Below are positions 42,043 through 51,112 of a DNA stretch of 64,000 bases, in pieces; position 1 is the first letter of the stretch, and each line of letters begins with the position of its first letter. This DNA is from a virus. The notes beneath the pieces were generated by a model. It was not told the DNA's origin, searched no databases, and was given only the letters and a program-made list of their open reading frames with translations. The position numbers and the translations under genes are program-made. The DNA lies in IMG/VR virus record IMGVR_UViG_3300042311_001316, positions 1-64,000 of that record. One strand, written 5' to 3'.

Positions 42043-43146
42043 ATGATCACACGCGCTGAAGCCAAATCAATCGTTGAAAATAACGCTTGTTTCTTTTGTA
42101 TTGAAGAAACTGTTGATGGTTATCCAGTTGAAATTTACAATTATGGATTGGCTGGATTGATGGATTTTGAAAACCCTTTAAAGCAAGATGTTGTTAATAT
42201 CAACGCTTGGGATATGCGTAGCCTTTGTTTTGTTAAAATTGAAGATAATTGGCAACGTTGGTTTAGCTTGCCTAAATTTTTCTCATTAAATCAAACTCGT
42301 GGATATATGTTAAATGATTTGAAAAATATTCCAGTTGTTGGAGTTTATGAAAAATTCGATGGTTCGTTGATTACTGCAATTGTAATCGATAATAAAGTTT
42401 ATTGTCGTAGTAAAAATTCTTTTTATTCGTCGCAAGCTGTTAAAGCTAATCAATTAATTGAACAAAATATTGAATTGAAAGATTATATCATTGCTCAATC
42501 TAAGTTGGATAACGTTTGTATTTTTGAATTGATTGGTGTTGATCGAGTTGTTGTTGAATATGATAAAATTGAATTGCGTGGATTATTTTTACGCAATAAT
42601 TCAACTGGTGTTTTAACTGCATGGGAAAACGATGGTCCTGAAAATTTTATTTCTCAATACCCAACTATTGAAAGTTTGGTTAATATTGATAAAAAGAATT
42701 TTGAAGGTGTTGTTGCGTTATTGGCCGATGGGCGATTAGTTAAGTCAAAAACCAATTGGTATGAAACCATGCACGATGTTACTGTTGAAAAAACTGATAA
42801 TTTAAATCGCATTATTGCTTTAGTTTTGGCTGGACATTCGGATGATGCTATTGCATCTTTACAAAACGAAGAACGTAAAGAAATTATTCGTGAAGTTGAA
42901 ACTGTTGTATTTTCGGCATATAAAGAAATTATGAAAAACGTAAAAGAAGTTTTTTCTCGTTTACAAACGGAAGATCGTAAAACTTTAGCTCAAGAAATTT
43001 CTGATAAGGGAATTTTTGGTATGGCTTGTCGGCTATTAAAACAAGAAAATATTGATTGGGATAAAGAAATTCGTCAATATATTAGTGGTTCAACTAATAG
43101 CCGTATTAAAGCTGAAGAATGGTTTAAAAAATGGAAAAATATGTAA
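42043..43146 (+). CDS. RNA ligase 1 (T4 Rnl1-like), 367 aa
   Basis: Length matches T4 Rnl1 (374 aa). The nucleotidyl-transfer Lys is in YEKFDGSLIT near residue 105 (K-x-D-G). SLPKFFSLNQ, CRSKNSFYSSQA, CIFELIGVDRVVVEYD and RLVKSKTNWYETMH (motif V) align with Rnl1 in order. In T4 it repairs tRNA cut by host anticodon nucleases. Strong AAGGAG site. Confidence 0.93.
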   Translation: MITRAEAKSIVENNACFFCIEETVDGYPVEIYNYGLAGLMDFENPLKQDVVNINAWDMRSLCFVKIEDNWQRWFSLPKFFSLNQTRGYMLNDLKNIPVVGVYEKFDGSLITAIVIDNKVYCRSKNSFYSSQAVKANQLIEQNIELKDYIIAQSKLDNVCIFELIGVDRVVVEYDKIELRGLFLRNNSTGVLTAWENDGPENFISQYPTIESLVNIDKKNFEGVVALLADGRLVKSKTNWYETMHDVTVEKTDNLNRIIALVLAGHSDDAIASLQNEERKEIIREVETVVFSAYKEIMKNVKEVFSRLQTEDRKTLAQEISDKGIFGMACRLLKQENIDWDKEIRQYISGSTNSRIKAEEWFKKWKNM

Positions 43147-43445
43147 TTGATCAAAGTTTTAATTTAGTTAAAATGCAAGAGTTCAATCTTGCATTTGCAA
43201 CAGCATCTATTCATTCAAGTAATTTAAATTTATATTTAGAAAAGAAAATTTCAGATATAGATTTTATAAATTCATTAATAGAACATTTAGACCCAATTAA
43301 AAAAGAAAAATTATATAATATTTTAAAATATACTAATGTTGAAATAAAATTAAGTCGATTTGAATTAAGTTTATATGAAAATATTTTATTAATTTTAACA
43401 TTTAAATCTTATGCTGATGAAATTTTATATTTTTTAGGATCATAA
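43131..43445 (+). CDS. Tail-motif protein, 104 aa
   Basis: Helical. Ends in LTFKSYADEILYFLGS. It overlaps the ligase end by 16 nt. Unknown function. Confidence 0.72.
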   Translation: MEKYVIDQSFNLVKMQEFNLAFATASIHSSNLNLYLEKKISDIDFINSLIEHLDPIKKEKLYNILKYTNVEIKLSRFELSLYENILLILTFKSYADEILYFLGS

Positions 43446-43447
43446 TT

Positions 43448-43780
43448 TTGAGATTTATTTATTACATTGATGGTGAAAAATTCACAACTGAAGATAAATT
43501 CAGTAATAGTCTTTGGAAAAAAATATCATCACCTGATGATAATACGCCTGCATTCGAAACTTCTAATGGTTATAAATTTTATTGCCATTTAGATGAACAA
43601 ATATATCGATTAAATGGGCCTGCCGAAATTACTTCTGATGGAAGAGAAGATTTTTATTTAAATGGAAAAAGATATGAAACCATAAAAGAATGGATTAATG
43701 ATCATCCAAATCCTGATCTTTATTTTGATGCAATTGGTTTAAATGAAACCGAACGAGTTTTATGGTTTTTAAAAAAATAA
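43448..43780 (+). CDS. HRLTGPA-family small protein, 110 aa, long C-terminal form, TTG start
   Basis: YYIDGEKFTTEDKFS, SSPDDNTPAFE, then a divergent core YRLNGPAEI (Asn for Thr), FYLNGKRYE and GLNETERVLWFLKK. The start is TTG with AGGA upstream. Confidence 0.82.
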   Translation: MRFIYYIDGEKFTTEDKFSNSLWKKISSPDDNTPAFETSNGYKFYCHLDEQIYRLNGPAEITSDGREDFYLNGKRYETIKEWINDHPNPDLYFDAIGLNETERVLWFLKK

Positions 43781-43790
43781 AGGAATTAAA

Positions 43791-44177
43791 ATGTATAATT
43801 TGATTATTGATGATGAATTGGTTCATAATAACTCTTATCGTCATCCAAATAAAATCCCCAATCTTTGTAATATTTCAGATCAATTTTTGATTAACAAGTA
43901 TTTTAATGAAGAATGGATTTTTGCGGCTACTTTTCAAGAAGCTATTGCTATTATTGAACAAAAAGGTTGTCCAAAATTTATCAGTTTTGACAATGATTTG
44001 GGCAATAGCAGCAATGGTGATGGTATTGATGTTGCTAAATGGCTGGTAGTAAAAGATTTGGATAACAATGGCAAATTTATTCTACCTGAATTTGGTTATT
44101 TTGTTCATAGCCAAAACCCAATTGCTGCTGAACAAATTAGCGGATTATTGTATAATTATCTTTGTACTAAATGCTAA
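43791..44177 (+). CDS. Cyclic-phosphate processing receiver-domain protein (cREC), 128 aa
   Basis: FISFDNDLG near residue 64, DGIDVAKWLV and FGYFVHSQNPIAAEQISGLL are the hallmarks of the phage cREC family, receiver-like domains predicted to act on cyclic phosphate RNA ends. Its closeness to the RNA ligase fits an RNA repair role (known association plus inference). AAAGGA site. Confidence 0.82.
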   Translation: MYNLIIDDELVHNNSYRHPNKIPNLCNISDQFLINKYFNEEWIFAATFQEAIAIIEQKGCPKFISFDNDLGNSSNGDGIDVAKWLVVKDLDNNGKFILPEFGYFVHSQNPIAAEQISGLLYNYLCTKC

Positions 44178-44194
44178 AAAAGTAATTCTTCTTC

Positions 44195-44207
44195 TTTAAA
44201 TATTTTT
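44195..44207 (+). promoter_or_regulatory. Late-type box (leaderless) for the 145-aa gene
   Basis: TTTAAATA, TTTTT, ATG at 44208, with no ribosome binding site. Confidence 0.65.
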
Positions 44208-44645
44208 ATGTTTAATCATATTAAATTTTTAGAAATATTAGAACAACAAATTGACATTAAAAAACCATCTTTAAAATTTATGCTAGTTGGGGATTTAAGC
44301 ACCAAATTAAATACGTTATTTTGTAATTTACGTGGAACAGAAAATTACAAAGGTAAAAGATTAACTGAACAAGGAAGAATTTTATGTTCAAGTATTTTTG
44401 AAAGTTATCAAGTAAATTATTCAAAAGATCATCGCATAACAAACAGTGATTTAATTTGGCTTGATAATAATACTAAAATGCCTTATTGGTTAAGTCCTGA
44501 TGAATTGGTTTTATACGAAAAAAAATTAGGCGTGCTTATGTGCTTAAATGATGGCGATATAACACAAATGATAAATCAACAAGTAAATTCTGATAAACAA
44601 AATAATATTTCAAATTGGCGAGAAAGCGTAGGAAAATATAAATGA
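44208..44645 (+). CDS. Hypothetical protein, 145 aa
   Basis: Not recognised. Segments LTEQGRILCSSIFE and MPYWLSPDELVLYEKKLGVL. It overlaps the next gene by 4 nt. Confidence 0.75.
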   Translation: MFNHIKFLEILEQQIDIKKPSLKFMLVGDLSTKLNTLFCNLRGTENYKGKRLTEQGRILCSSIFESYQVNYSKDHRITNSDLIWLDNNTKMPYWLSPDELVLYEKKLGVLMCLNDGDITQMINQQVNSDKQNNISNWRESVGKYK

Positions 44646-44950
44646 GATACGTTTATTACGTTGATGGTGAGAAATATACAACTGATAATTATTATGAAAT
44701 TAATTTTTATGGTATTTCATCATTTGATGAAAATACCCCCGCGTTTGAAGATTTATCAACCGGTGAAAAAGGATGGTGTAAAAAAGGATATATTATTCAT
44801 CGTTTAACTGGACCAGCCCGAATTCTTTCTGACGATATCGAATATTTTTATTTAAACAATAAACGTTACAAAAAAGTAAACGAATGGTTAAACCATCATC
44901 CAAATCAAGATAATTCTTTTCAAGTTGAAATGCTTTTAAAATACAGTTAA
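44642..44950 (+). CDS. HRLTGPA-family small protein, 102 aa
   Basis: YYVDGEKYTTDN, SSFDENTPAFEDL, HRLTGPARILSDD, FYLNNKRYK and NSFQVEMLLKYS. The AGGAAAATATA site lies in the end of the previous gene. Confidence 0.85.
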   Translation: MRYVYYVDGEKYTTDNYYEINFYGISSFDENTPAFEDLSTGEKGWCKKGYIIHRLTGPARILSDDIEYFYLNNKRYKKVNEWLNHHPNQDNSFQVEMLLKYS

Positions 44951-45579
44951 CGATAACCAATTTTCATAAATCTAATATAATTTTCTGTTTTCATTTCATT
45001 TAAAAATAAAGTTTTTTCGCAAGAATACATTCGATCAAATTCTTCTAAATCTTTATTACAATTTACGTGTTCAGGATATTGAAATGCATCATTTGATTGG
45101 ATTATAAATGCAGTATTTTTTTCTAAATTGTTCCACCATTTTTTTCCATCAAGGTGTTCACAAATTGTATTAATAATTAAGGTTGGTTTTTCAGTTAATT
45201 CAACTTCAGTATTATCGTTTCTTAAAACCTTAAAATTAATATAAGCACCTGTAATATTCATTATATCAATTTTAGAACTTTGAAATTTCCAATTGTTGGA
45301 AAGAAATCTTCGATTTAAATCTTTTGCTATTTCATTTGATTGATTGTCTAAATCAAAACTTCTAATTTTTTTCACTAAATTTTCATTTAATAACAACCAA
45401 GATAAAATTCCTACCCATCCACCTAAAACAAAAACTGTTTCAGTATTAAATTCTTTTGGGAAGTTATCTATAATCCATTGTTTACTCTGTAATTGGCCTC
45501 TTGATAAAGCATCTTCCCAAGAAAAATTAGGATGTTTTTCTTGTGTTTTTATTAAGTCGGCTAAAAATTCATAATTCAT
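44947..45579 (-). CDS. SAM-dependent methyltransferase-like protein, 210 aa
   Basis: VFVLGGWVGILSWLLL (motif I, residues ~49-64), then SFDLDNQS (acidic motif II) and LIINTICEHL (motif IV region). The substrate is unknown. The start is preceded by TTTAAATA at 6 nt (late type). Confidence 0.75.
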   Translation of the reverse strand: MNYEFLADLIKTQEKHPNFSWEDALSRGQLQSKQWIIDNFPKEFNTETVFVLGGWVGILSWLLLNENLVKKIRSFDLDNQSNEIAKDLNRRFLSNNWKFQSSKIDIMNITGAYINFKVLRNDNTEVELTEKPTLIINTICEHLDGKKWWNNLEKNTAFIIQSNDAFQYPEHVNCNKDLEEFDRMYSCEKTLFLNEMKTENYIRFMKIGYR

Positions 45580-45611
45580 TTTAAATATTTAAAACAATCA
45601 AGGAAACAATT

Positions 45612-45959
45612 ATGAAATTAAAAGAATATTTAATTGACAAACAAGAAGAATTGGCGCAAACTATTGATGATGGAATAAGATCAATTGTTGAAATTAAACA
45701 AACATGTGATGATGTACCATTTTCACAAATGGAAGTTCAAGATATTTTAAGAACAATTGCTGGGATGGCAAGAAATCAAAAAATTTTTGGAAAAGATGCA
45801 AATGGTAGATATATTTTTAATCCAAAAGAAACAGTAGAAAAAATTTACATTTCTTGGCTTGATAATAATGTTGAAACTTGTGAACAATTTCAAAAATTAA
45901 CAGATCGTTTAATTTTAATATTAGAAAAAATAAACAATAAATTAAGAGGAAAAGAATGA
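45612..45959 (+). CDS. Helical hypothetical protein, 115 aa
   Basis: Not recognised. Entirely helical by composition. AAGGAAA site. It leads a five-gene plus-strand unit with the four tandem paralogues and overlaps the first by 4 nt. Confidence 0.75.
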   Translation: MKLKEYLIDKQEELAQTIDDGIRSIVEIKQTCDDVPFSQMEVQDILRTIAGMARNQKIFGKDANGRYIFNPKETVEKIYISWLDNNVETCEQFQKLTDRLILILEKINNKLRGKE

Positions 45960-46243
45960 TTGCTGAATTAGAAATTTTTAATGGAACAAAATTATATAAA
46001 ACATATGATTTAAAAGAACTCGATGTTGTCATTGATAATTTTGATTTACTAAAATTGTTAAAATGTGATTTTATTTGTCAATTACAACGCATTTATTTTC
46101 CTTGTACTTTTAGTGAAGAACATGGCGCTTATTTAGAAGTGGCTAAATTGGCTGGTAAGCAATTTATTATTCAATGTAAAAACAAAGAAGAAGTTGAAAA
46201 AATTAACACTCAAATAGTTTTATATTCTTTACAGAAAGATTAA
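45956..46243 (+). CDS. Tail-motif protein, 95 aa (tandem set, 1 of 4)
   Basis: Strand-rich body, then IIQCKNKEEVEKINTQIVLYSLQKD. The four genes 45956, 46245, 46475 and 46726 share this plan: a last strand with C-x-N, an acidic helix and an L-x-x-L end. Confidence 0.78.
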   Translation: MIAELEIFNGTKLYKTYDLKELDVVIDNFDLLKLLKCDFICQLQRIYFPCTFSEEHGAYLEVAKLAGKQFIIQCKNKEEVEKINTQIVLYSLQKD

Positions 46244-46244
46244 T

Positions 46245-46475
46245 ATGAGATTTTATTTTGATTATCCAGATTTTATTGATTGTGACAAAAATAAAGTTTA
46301 TTACGAAGAAAATAAACAAATATTAGAATTTAATAAAGTAATTGAAACTATAGATATTTGGCGACTAATGATGGGTATTGATATAGAAAAAAAGTATTTT
46401 GTTGAATGTAAAAATCAAGAAGAATACGATAAAATATATTTAGATTATACTTTGTTTTTATTAGGAAAAAATTAA
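46245..46475 (+). CDS. Tail-motif protein, 76 aa (tandem set, 2 of 4)
   Basis: MRFYFDYPDFIDCDKNKVYY start and FVECKNQEEYDKIYLDYTLFLLGKN end. No clear ribosome binding site; translation is probably coupled to the gene before. Confidence 0.75.
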   Translation: MRFYFDYPDFIDCDKNKVYYEENKQILEFNKVIETIDIWRLMMGIDIEKKYFVECKNQEEYDKIYLDYTLFLLGKN

Positions 46476-46726
46476 TGTTTAAAGATAAACAACCTGAATA
46501 TATATTTAAATTTGATAATAAACAATTTATTTTTGAATTTTCTGATAAACAAATTTTTTATTATTTGTTTAAAGAAAAATGGCATAAATTTGTAAAAACT
46601 GATTGTACTTTATTGGACAAAGCAAAAATATCAATTTGTCCCATAGTTGCTATCTATTGTAAAAACAAAGAAGAATTTGAACAATATCAAACCGATTATA
46701 CTTTATTTTTATTAAAGGGCGAATAA
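46475..46726 (+). CDS. Tail-motif protein, 83 aa (tandem set, 3 of 4)
   Basis: Ends in AIYCKNKEEFEQYQTDYTLFLLKGE. Its ATG overlaps the previous stop by 1 nt. Confidence 0.75.
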   Translation: MFKDKQPEYIFKFDNKQFIFEFSDKQIFYYLFKEKWHKFVKTDCTLLDKAKISICPIVAIYCKNKEEFEQYQTDYTLFLLKGE

Positions 46727-46977
46727 TGAGATTTTATTTTGAAGATATTGAATTTATAGATTATACTCTAAAAGTTTGTTACTTAGATTTCGGAGATAGT
46801 TTTGAAATTTTTGATGAACAACTTTTGATAAGGAAATTAGCAGAGAATATTTATAATATTTTTACTAATATAAATGCTAAATGGACAGATACTCGAATGT
46901 TTATTTTTTGTGATAATCAAAAAGAATATGATCAATTAAATTCAGAATATACTTTATTCTTATTACAGAAAAATTAA
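46726..46977 (+). CDS. Tail-motif protein, 83 aa (tandem set, 4 of 4)
   Basis: MRFYFEDIEFIDYTLKVCYL start, like member 2, and FIFCDNQKEYDQLNSEYTLFLLQKN end. Confidence 0.75.
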   Translation: MRFYFEDIEFIDYTLKVCYLDFGDSFEIFDEQLLIRKLAENIYNIFTNINAKWTDTRMFIFCDNQKEYDQLNSEYTLFLLQKN

Positions 46978-47013
46978 ATTTGTATTCTTCTTTAAAATTA
47001 AATATAATTAATA

Positions 47014-47724
47014 ATGATCGATTATCCTCTCTTAGAACGCCATACCGACGAAATCGGTAACAGAAAATACATTATACCAAATGGTAAAAGATTACCATCG
47101 GTAACAACAATCCTTTCAAATTCTGGTGATAAAACATTTTTAGAAAATTGGAAAAATTGGGTTGGACATGATAAAGCCGAAGATATTAGAAATGAAGCTG
47201 GAAAAATCGGTACGTTAATGCATGAGCATTTAGAAGCGTATATTGAACAAAGAGAACGACCAACAGCGAATACCTATGCTCGTAAATTAGTAAAAAATAT
47301 GAGTGAACAAATTATTGCAAATGGGTTAAGCAAAGTTGATGAAGTTTGGGGTATTGAAAAAGCATTATATTCATCATTAGGATGGGCAGGAACAGCCGAT
47401 TTAATTGGTACTTATCAAGGCATCCCAAGTATAATGGATTATAAAAATACTAGAAAATTAAAAACTAAATCAGATGAATTAATAACACCAGAAAATAAAT
47501 TAGGTGAATATTATTGTCAATTAACTGCTTATATAATTTCACATAATGAAATGTTTCCTGATAAAAAAATTCGTCAAGGCGTTATTTTCATGGTTGATCG
47601 TGAATTAAATTTTGAAACTTATGTATTAAGAGAAGATTTATTAGAATTTTGGAATGATGTTTGGTTAACACGAGTGGCAGAATATTATTCAAAAAATCCA
47701 GAATTAATTGAATTGTTAGATTGA
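47014..47724 (+). CDS. PD-(D/E)XK exonuclease-like protein, 236 aa
   Basis: LPSVTTILS, GTLMHEHLEAYI, WAGTADLIG, PSIMDYKN and YYCQLTAYI follow the RecB/Cas4-like order, with the catalytic Asp in AGTADLI and the D-x-K-like pair in IMDYKN. Common in T4-like marine phages. ATTAAATA lies 9 nt before the ATG. Confidence 0.82.
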   Translation: MIDYPLLERHTDEIGNRKYIIPNGKRLPSVTTILSNSGDKTFLENWKNWVGHDKAEDIRNEAGKIGTLMHEHLEAYIEQRERPTANTYARKLVKNMSEQIIANGLSKVDEVWGIEKALYSSLGWAGTADLIGTYQGIPSIMDYKNTRKLKTKSDELITPENKLGEYYCQLTAYIISHNEMFPDKKIRQGVIFMVDRELNFETYVLREDLLEFWNDVWLTRVAEYYSKNPELIELLD

Positions 47725-47775
47725 CTAACTGATCAAAATTATTCTATTTCTGCAAATGATATGAATGCTTATGAA

Positions 47776-47807
47776 AAAGTAGAAAACAATTAATTGTTTT
47801 CTACTTT
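47776..47807. terminator. Bidirectional terminator between convergent genes
   Basis: A perfect 32-nt palindrome (16-bp arms) with A and T flanks. The radical SAM gene stops inside it. Confidence 0.9.
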
Positions 47808-48973
47808 GATTTAGGAATTTTAGAATCAGCACTTGAAACACAACTTTTACTTATGCATTTTGTTGGTTGATCAAATATTTTAAATCCATTTACTAAATCT
47901 CCTAATGGTTGATCAGCACAACTATAGCCGCGTTTAACAATTCCATTTGGTTCACGAATAATAATACTTTGATAACCAGAATTACAATTCCAATTTTCAA
48001 AATTATTAAAATTAAAACTGTTCATACGTTCAGCTTGATCAAGATACCATTTTTTGTTTTCTTCATCGGTTAATTCTACTTGCATTATTTGTGGAATTTT
48101 TTCTTGATTTTCTAAAACATCTTGTAATTTTTTATATTTTGGACGGGTTGGAATTTTATTATTTTTATCTAATGCTTGTTGTGTAAAGTCTCGTTGTGGC
48201 ATACCATTATAAAGACGATTTAACATGTCTTGTGAATATCCATCAACAATCTTTGTAGCATTATAATTGCTTTGTGGTTTTAATGTTGTATTAATCCCCA
48301 ATTCATGAAAATAAAGTGCATTTTCCCAATCGAATTCAAATAAATCAGGACGCATAACCATATTAATTGTTACTTGTATATCATTTTCTTGACAATATAA
48401 TAATTTTTCAATAAATTTTTCTTTTTTAGCAAATTCAGAATGAAAACTAGCTGTAATACTTACACGATGTAAATTTTTAGTTACTTCAACATATTCTTTT
48501 AACCATTTTAAATTTTTACTCATATTAGTTGTCATATGCACACTTTGATAATTTGTTTTTTCCAAATGAGTTGTATAATGATTTAAAATTTTTAAATAAT
48601 CTGGATGTGCAGTAGGTTCACCACCAGAAAAACTAAAATGAAATGAATTAAAATTGTTTTCATTAGCTTGATAGATAATTTCATCAATTGTTTTTGTAAT
48701 TACATCTAATGGTCGAAAATCTTTAATGTGTGTACTGGCGTAGCCCCAGCAGTAGGAGCAATGGGCATTTTCATATTTTTTCCCATTTACTTCAATAATT
48801 TTTTTAGATTTTTCATCAGGTTTTTTTAAAAAATTAAAATTGCAATATCTTTGCAAAATCCAACTGACATTGAATAGATCACGCTCTAACATAGTGCGTT
48901 GACCAAATGATTTTATCTTATCAAAGGGAATTTTAGTAAAGTCATATTGTGACCATTTTAAATTATCGTTCAT
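47801..48973 (-). CDS. Radical SAM/SPASM-type protein with interrupted cysteine motif, 390 aa
   Basis: GGEPTAHPDYLKIL and the C-terminal cysteines (CNSGY, SCADQ, CISKSC) fit a radical SAM enzyme with an auxiliary cluster. The iron-sulfur motif is unusual: Cys44 (RYCNFNF) is separated from Cys72 and Cys75 (HCSYCW) by an extra 24 residues rich in Lys, where C-x3-C-x2-C is normal. The reading frame is intact through it. CTAAATA lies 6 nt upstream of the ATG. Last gene of the island's minus-strand run. Substrate unknown. Confidence 0.88.
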   Translation of the reverse strand: MNDNLKWSQYDFTKIPFDKIKSFGQRTMLERDLFNVSWILQRYCNFNFLKKPDEKSKKIIEVNGKKYENAHCSYCWGYASTHIKDFRPLDVITKTIDEIIYQANENNFNSFHFSFSGGEPTAHPDYLKILNHYTTHLEKTNYQSVHMTTNMSKNLKWLKEYVEVTKNLHRVSITASFHSEFAKKEKFIEKLLYCQENDIQVTINMVMRPDLFEFDWENALYFHELGINTTLKPQSNYNATKIVDGYSQDMLNRLYNGMPQRDFTQQALDKNNKIPTRPKYKKLQDVLENQEKIPQIMQVELTDEENKKWYLDQAERMNSFNFNNFENWNCNSGYQSIIIREPNGIVKRGYSCADQPLGDLVNGFKIFDQPTKCISKSCVSSADSKIPKSK

Positions 48974-48987
48974 AAATAATATTTAGT

Positions 48988-50049
48988 TTAACTTTTAAAT
49001 AATTTTGTCAATTTAAAAAAGTCTTGTTTTCTCAATTGATCTAATTTATTGTTGTTTTCTAAAAAATTATTCCAATTTCCTTCTTTGATATTCAACAAAT
49101 ATTTTTTTATTTTATCAAATTGATTTTCAGAATAATAATCAATTAAATATTGTTTTTTATCAAATGAAATATGTTTTAAGTTTAAATAATCAGGATGTTC
49201 TAAAATATTCCAATAAATTTCACGATCACACCAATTATCTAATTCTTTTAAAAATTCGATATTGGTTATTTGAACTGTGCAGTGAATTTTTATTTCAGCT
49301 TTAAGTTGTTTTATAGTTTCATAATTTTTTAAAAATTGATTCCATTTTGCAGGATAACGAATATACTCATAAACATTTTCAATTCCATCAACCGACAAAT
49401 GTAATTTTAAATTAGAAAATTTTTCCCATAATTTTAAAACTTTATCAGGTAATACAGTTAAATTTGTATTGTACTTTAATTCTATATTAGTTTTGTTATT
49501 ATCGATCAACCATTGTAATATATCAATATGATGAGGGTTCAATAAAGGTTCTCCACCTGTAAAATAAATTGCTTCAATAAATTGTAAATTATTTTTTAAT
49601 TGAACAAAAAATTCTTGGTTTTTATCCCAATTGTAAAGTTTAGTTTGTTCATTCCACATTTTTTGATGATCTTCTTGCCAAGCAGAACTAGAATAGCCAT
49701 TACACATTCTACAACGTAAATTACAACTATTACCTAATCTTAAATCTAAATAAACAATTTCTGTTTTTTCATTGTTTTTTATTTTTTTTAAATGAACAGA
49801 AAATTTTTCATTATAAGCTAATCTTGCACTTTTTAAACCAAAACTTTCTTCATTAAAACATCGTTTACAAACTGTTGGTTTTTTATTTTCCAACATTTCA
49901 TTTTTAATTGATTTAAGGTAATTTTCTTTGTATTCTTCTATTTGATCAAAGCGATAATTTGAAGATGATTGTGCATTACAGCAAACACGTAATTTTCCTG
50001 TTGGAGTAGTTGCTAAATGAATCCAAGGTAAAACACATAAATTATTCAT
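48988..50049 (-). CDS. Twitch-type radical SAM protein, 353 aa
   Basis: CVLPWIHLATTPTGKLRVCC at the N-terminus, CKRC near residue 62, CNLRCRMC near 109 and FTGGEPLLNPHH near 164. Very similar in plan to the protein at 25774. It overlaps the gene at 50042 by 8 nt. Confidence 0.9.
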   Translation of the reverse strand: MNNLCVLPWIHLATTPTGKLRVCCNAQSSSNYRFDQIEEYKENYLKSIKNEMLENKKPTVCKRCFNEESFGLKSARLAYNEKFSVHLKKIKNNEKTEIVYLDLRLGNSCNLRCRMCNGYSSSAWQEDHQKMWNEQTKLYNWDKNQEFFVQLKNNLQFIEAIYFTGGEPLLNPHHIDILQWLIDNNKTNIELKYNTNLTVLPDKVLKLWEKFSNLKLHLSVDGIENVYEYIRYPAKWNQFLKNYETIKQLKAEIKIHCTVQITNIEFLKELDNWCDREIYWNILEHPDYLNLKHISFDKKQYLIDYYSENQFDKIKKYLLNIKEGNWNNFLENNNKLDQLRKQDFFKLTKLFKS

Positions 50050-51112
50050 CGATCCAACCTACTATTTCTTTGTCGATAACATCTTTATAATTTAAATTTC
50101 TAGTTGTATTAAAATAGTTTAAAGCAAATTTTAATTGTTCTTTATCAAATTTATTTTCTTGTTGAATAAAATTAACTAATTCATCGTATTGATTGTGATT
50201 TTTTAATAATTGTAATTTGTTTAAAATGTATTCTTTTTTATCAGTTATATTGGCTTGGAAATATTCAGGCTTTCTTAATATCTCAAAATTTATTGGGATA
50301 TTAAAATATTCATTTATTTTACCTAATTCACAAATATTAAAAAGCTGTACTGTACAATTAATCAATTGTTTTATATGTTGAAATTGTTGTAATTTAATTA
50401 AATTTTCTTCTATAATAGAAAATTTCAAAGGATAACGAATATATTTAAAAACATTATCTAAACCATCAATTGAGATTTTTATTTTGGCTTTGAGTTTATC
50501 AGTTAAATCAAAAAATTCTTCATCCCAAACAGATAAATTTGTTACAATATTTAATTGTGGGCTTAAATTATTTTCAACTAAATGTTGTAATACTTTTTTA
50601 TTATTAATATCTAATAAAGGTTCGCCACCTCGCAAATTAATTCTTTTTGCATTTTTTAAAAAAGGTTTAACTATATCAAAATTTAATTCTGATTTTAAAT
50701 TTTTGCCTTTATAATGAATTGGTACATTTTTATTTTTAACCTCTGATGCTATTGCCGAAGAACAACGTGGCGTACACATAATACATTTACTGTTACAAAT
50801 ATTAGAAAAATTTAAATCTAAAATTTCTGCTTGATCAAAAAATTCAGTTAATTTGTTTGGTAAAATAAATTGTTCATTTACAGTTAATCTTAAAGATTTT
50901 TTTCCTAATTCTTCATCTTTTTCACAACGCAAACAATTTTTTGGAAATTTATTATTAATAAAATCATTTCTAATTTGTTTCATAATTTCAGAATTATGGC
51001 GATTTTCAATGGGAATATTTTCAAAAGGCATATTTATTACAAAACCACACGGTACAAACGTGCCATCTGAATGAAAACCATAACTTTTCCAAGGCATTAC
51101 ACATTTAACCAT
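50042..51112 (-). CDS. Twitch-type radical SAM protein, 356 aa
   Basis: CVMPWKSYGFHSDGTFVPCG, CLRCEKDEELGKKS, CNSKCIMC and LRGGEPLLDINN. Start at ATG 51112 in place of the upstream codon. It overlaps the sulfotransferase-like gene by 8 nt. Confidence 0.9.
   Translation of the reverse strand: MVKCVMPWKSYGFHSDGTFVPCGFVINMPFENIPIENRHNSEIMKQIRNDFINNKFPKNCLRCEKDEELGKKSLRLTVNEQFILPNKLTEFFDQAEILDLNFSNICNSKCIMCTPRCSSAIASEVKNKNVPIHYKGKNLKSELNFDIVKPFLKNAKRINLRGGEPLLDINNKKVLQHLVENNLSPQLNIVTNLSVWDEEFFDLTDKLKAKIKISIDGLDNVFKYIRYPLKFSIIEENLIKLQQFQHIKQLINCTVQLFNICELGKINEYFNIPINFEILRKPEYFQANITDKKEYILNKLQLLKNHNQYDELVNFIQQENKFDKEQLKFALNYFNTTRNLNYKDVIDKEIVGWIDE

Noticed and set aside
45956-46977. A CRISPR-like or tandem DNA repeat
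   Set aside because: The four tandem genes are alike at protein level, not as exact DNA repeats. No CRISPR array is present in the window.
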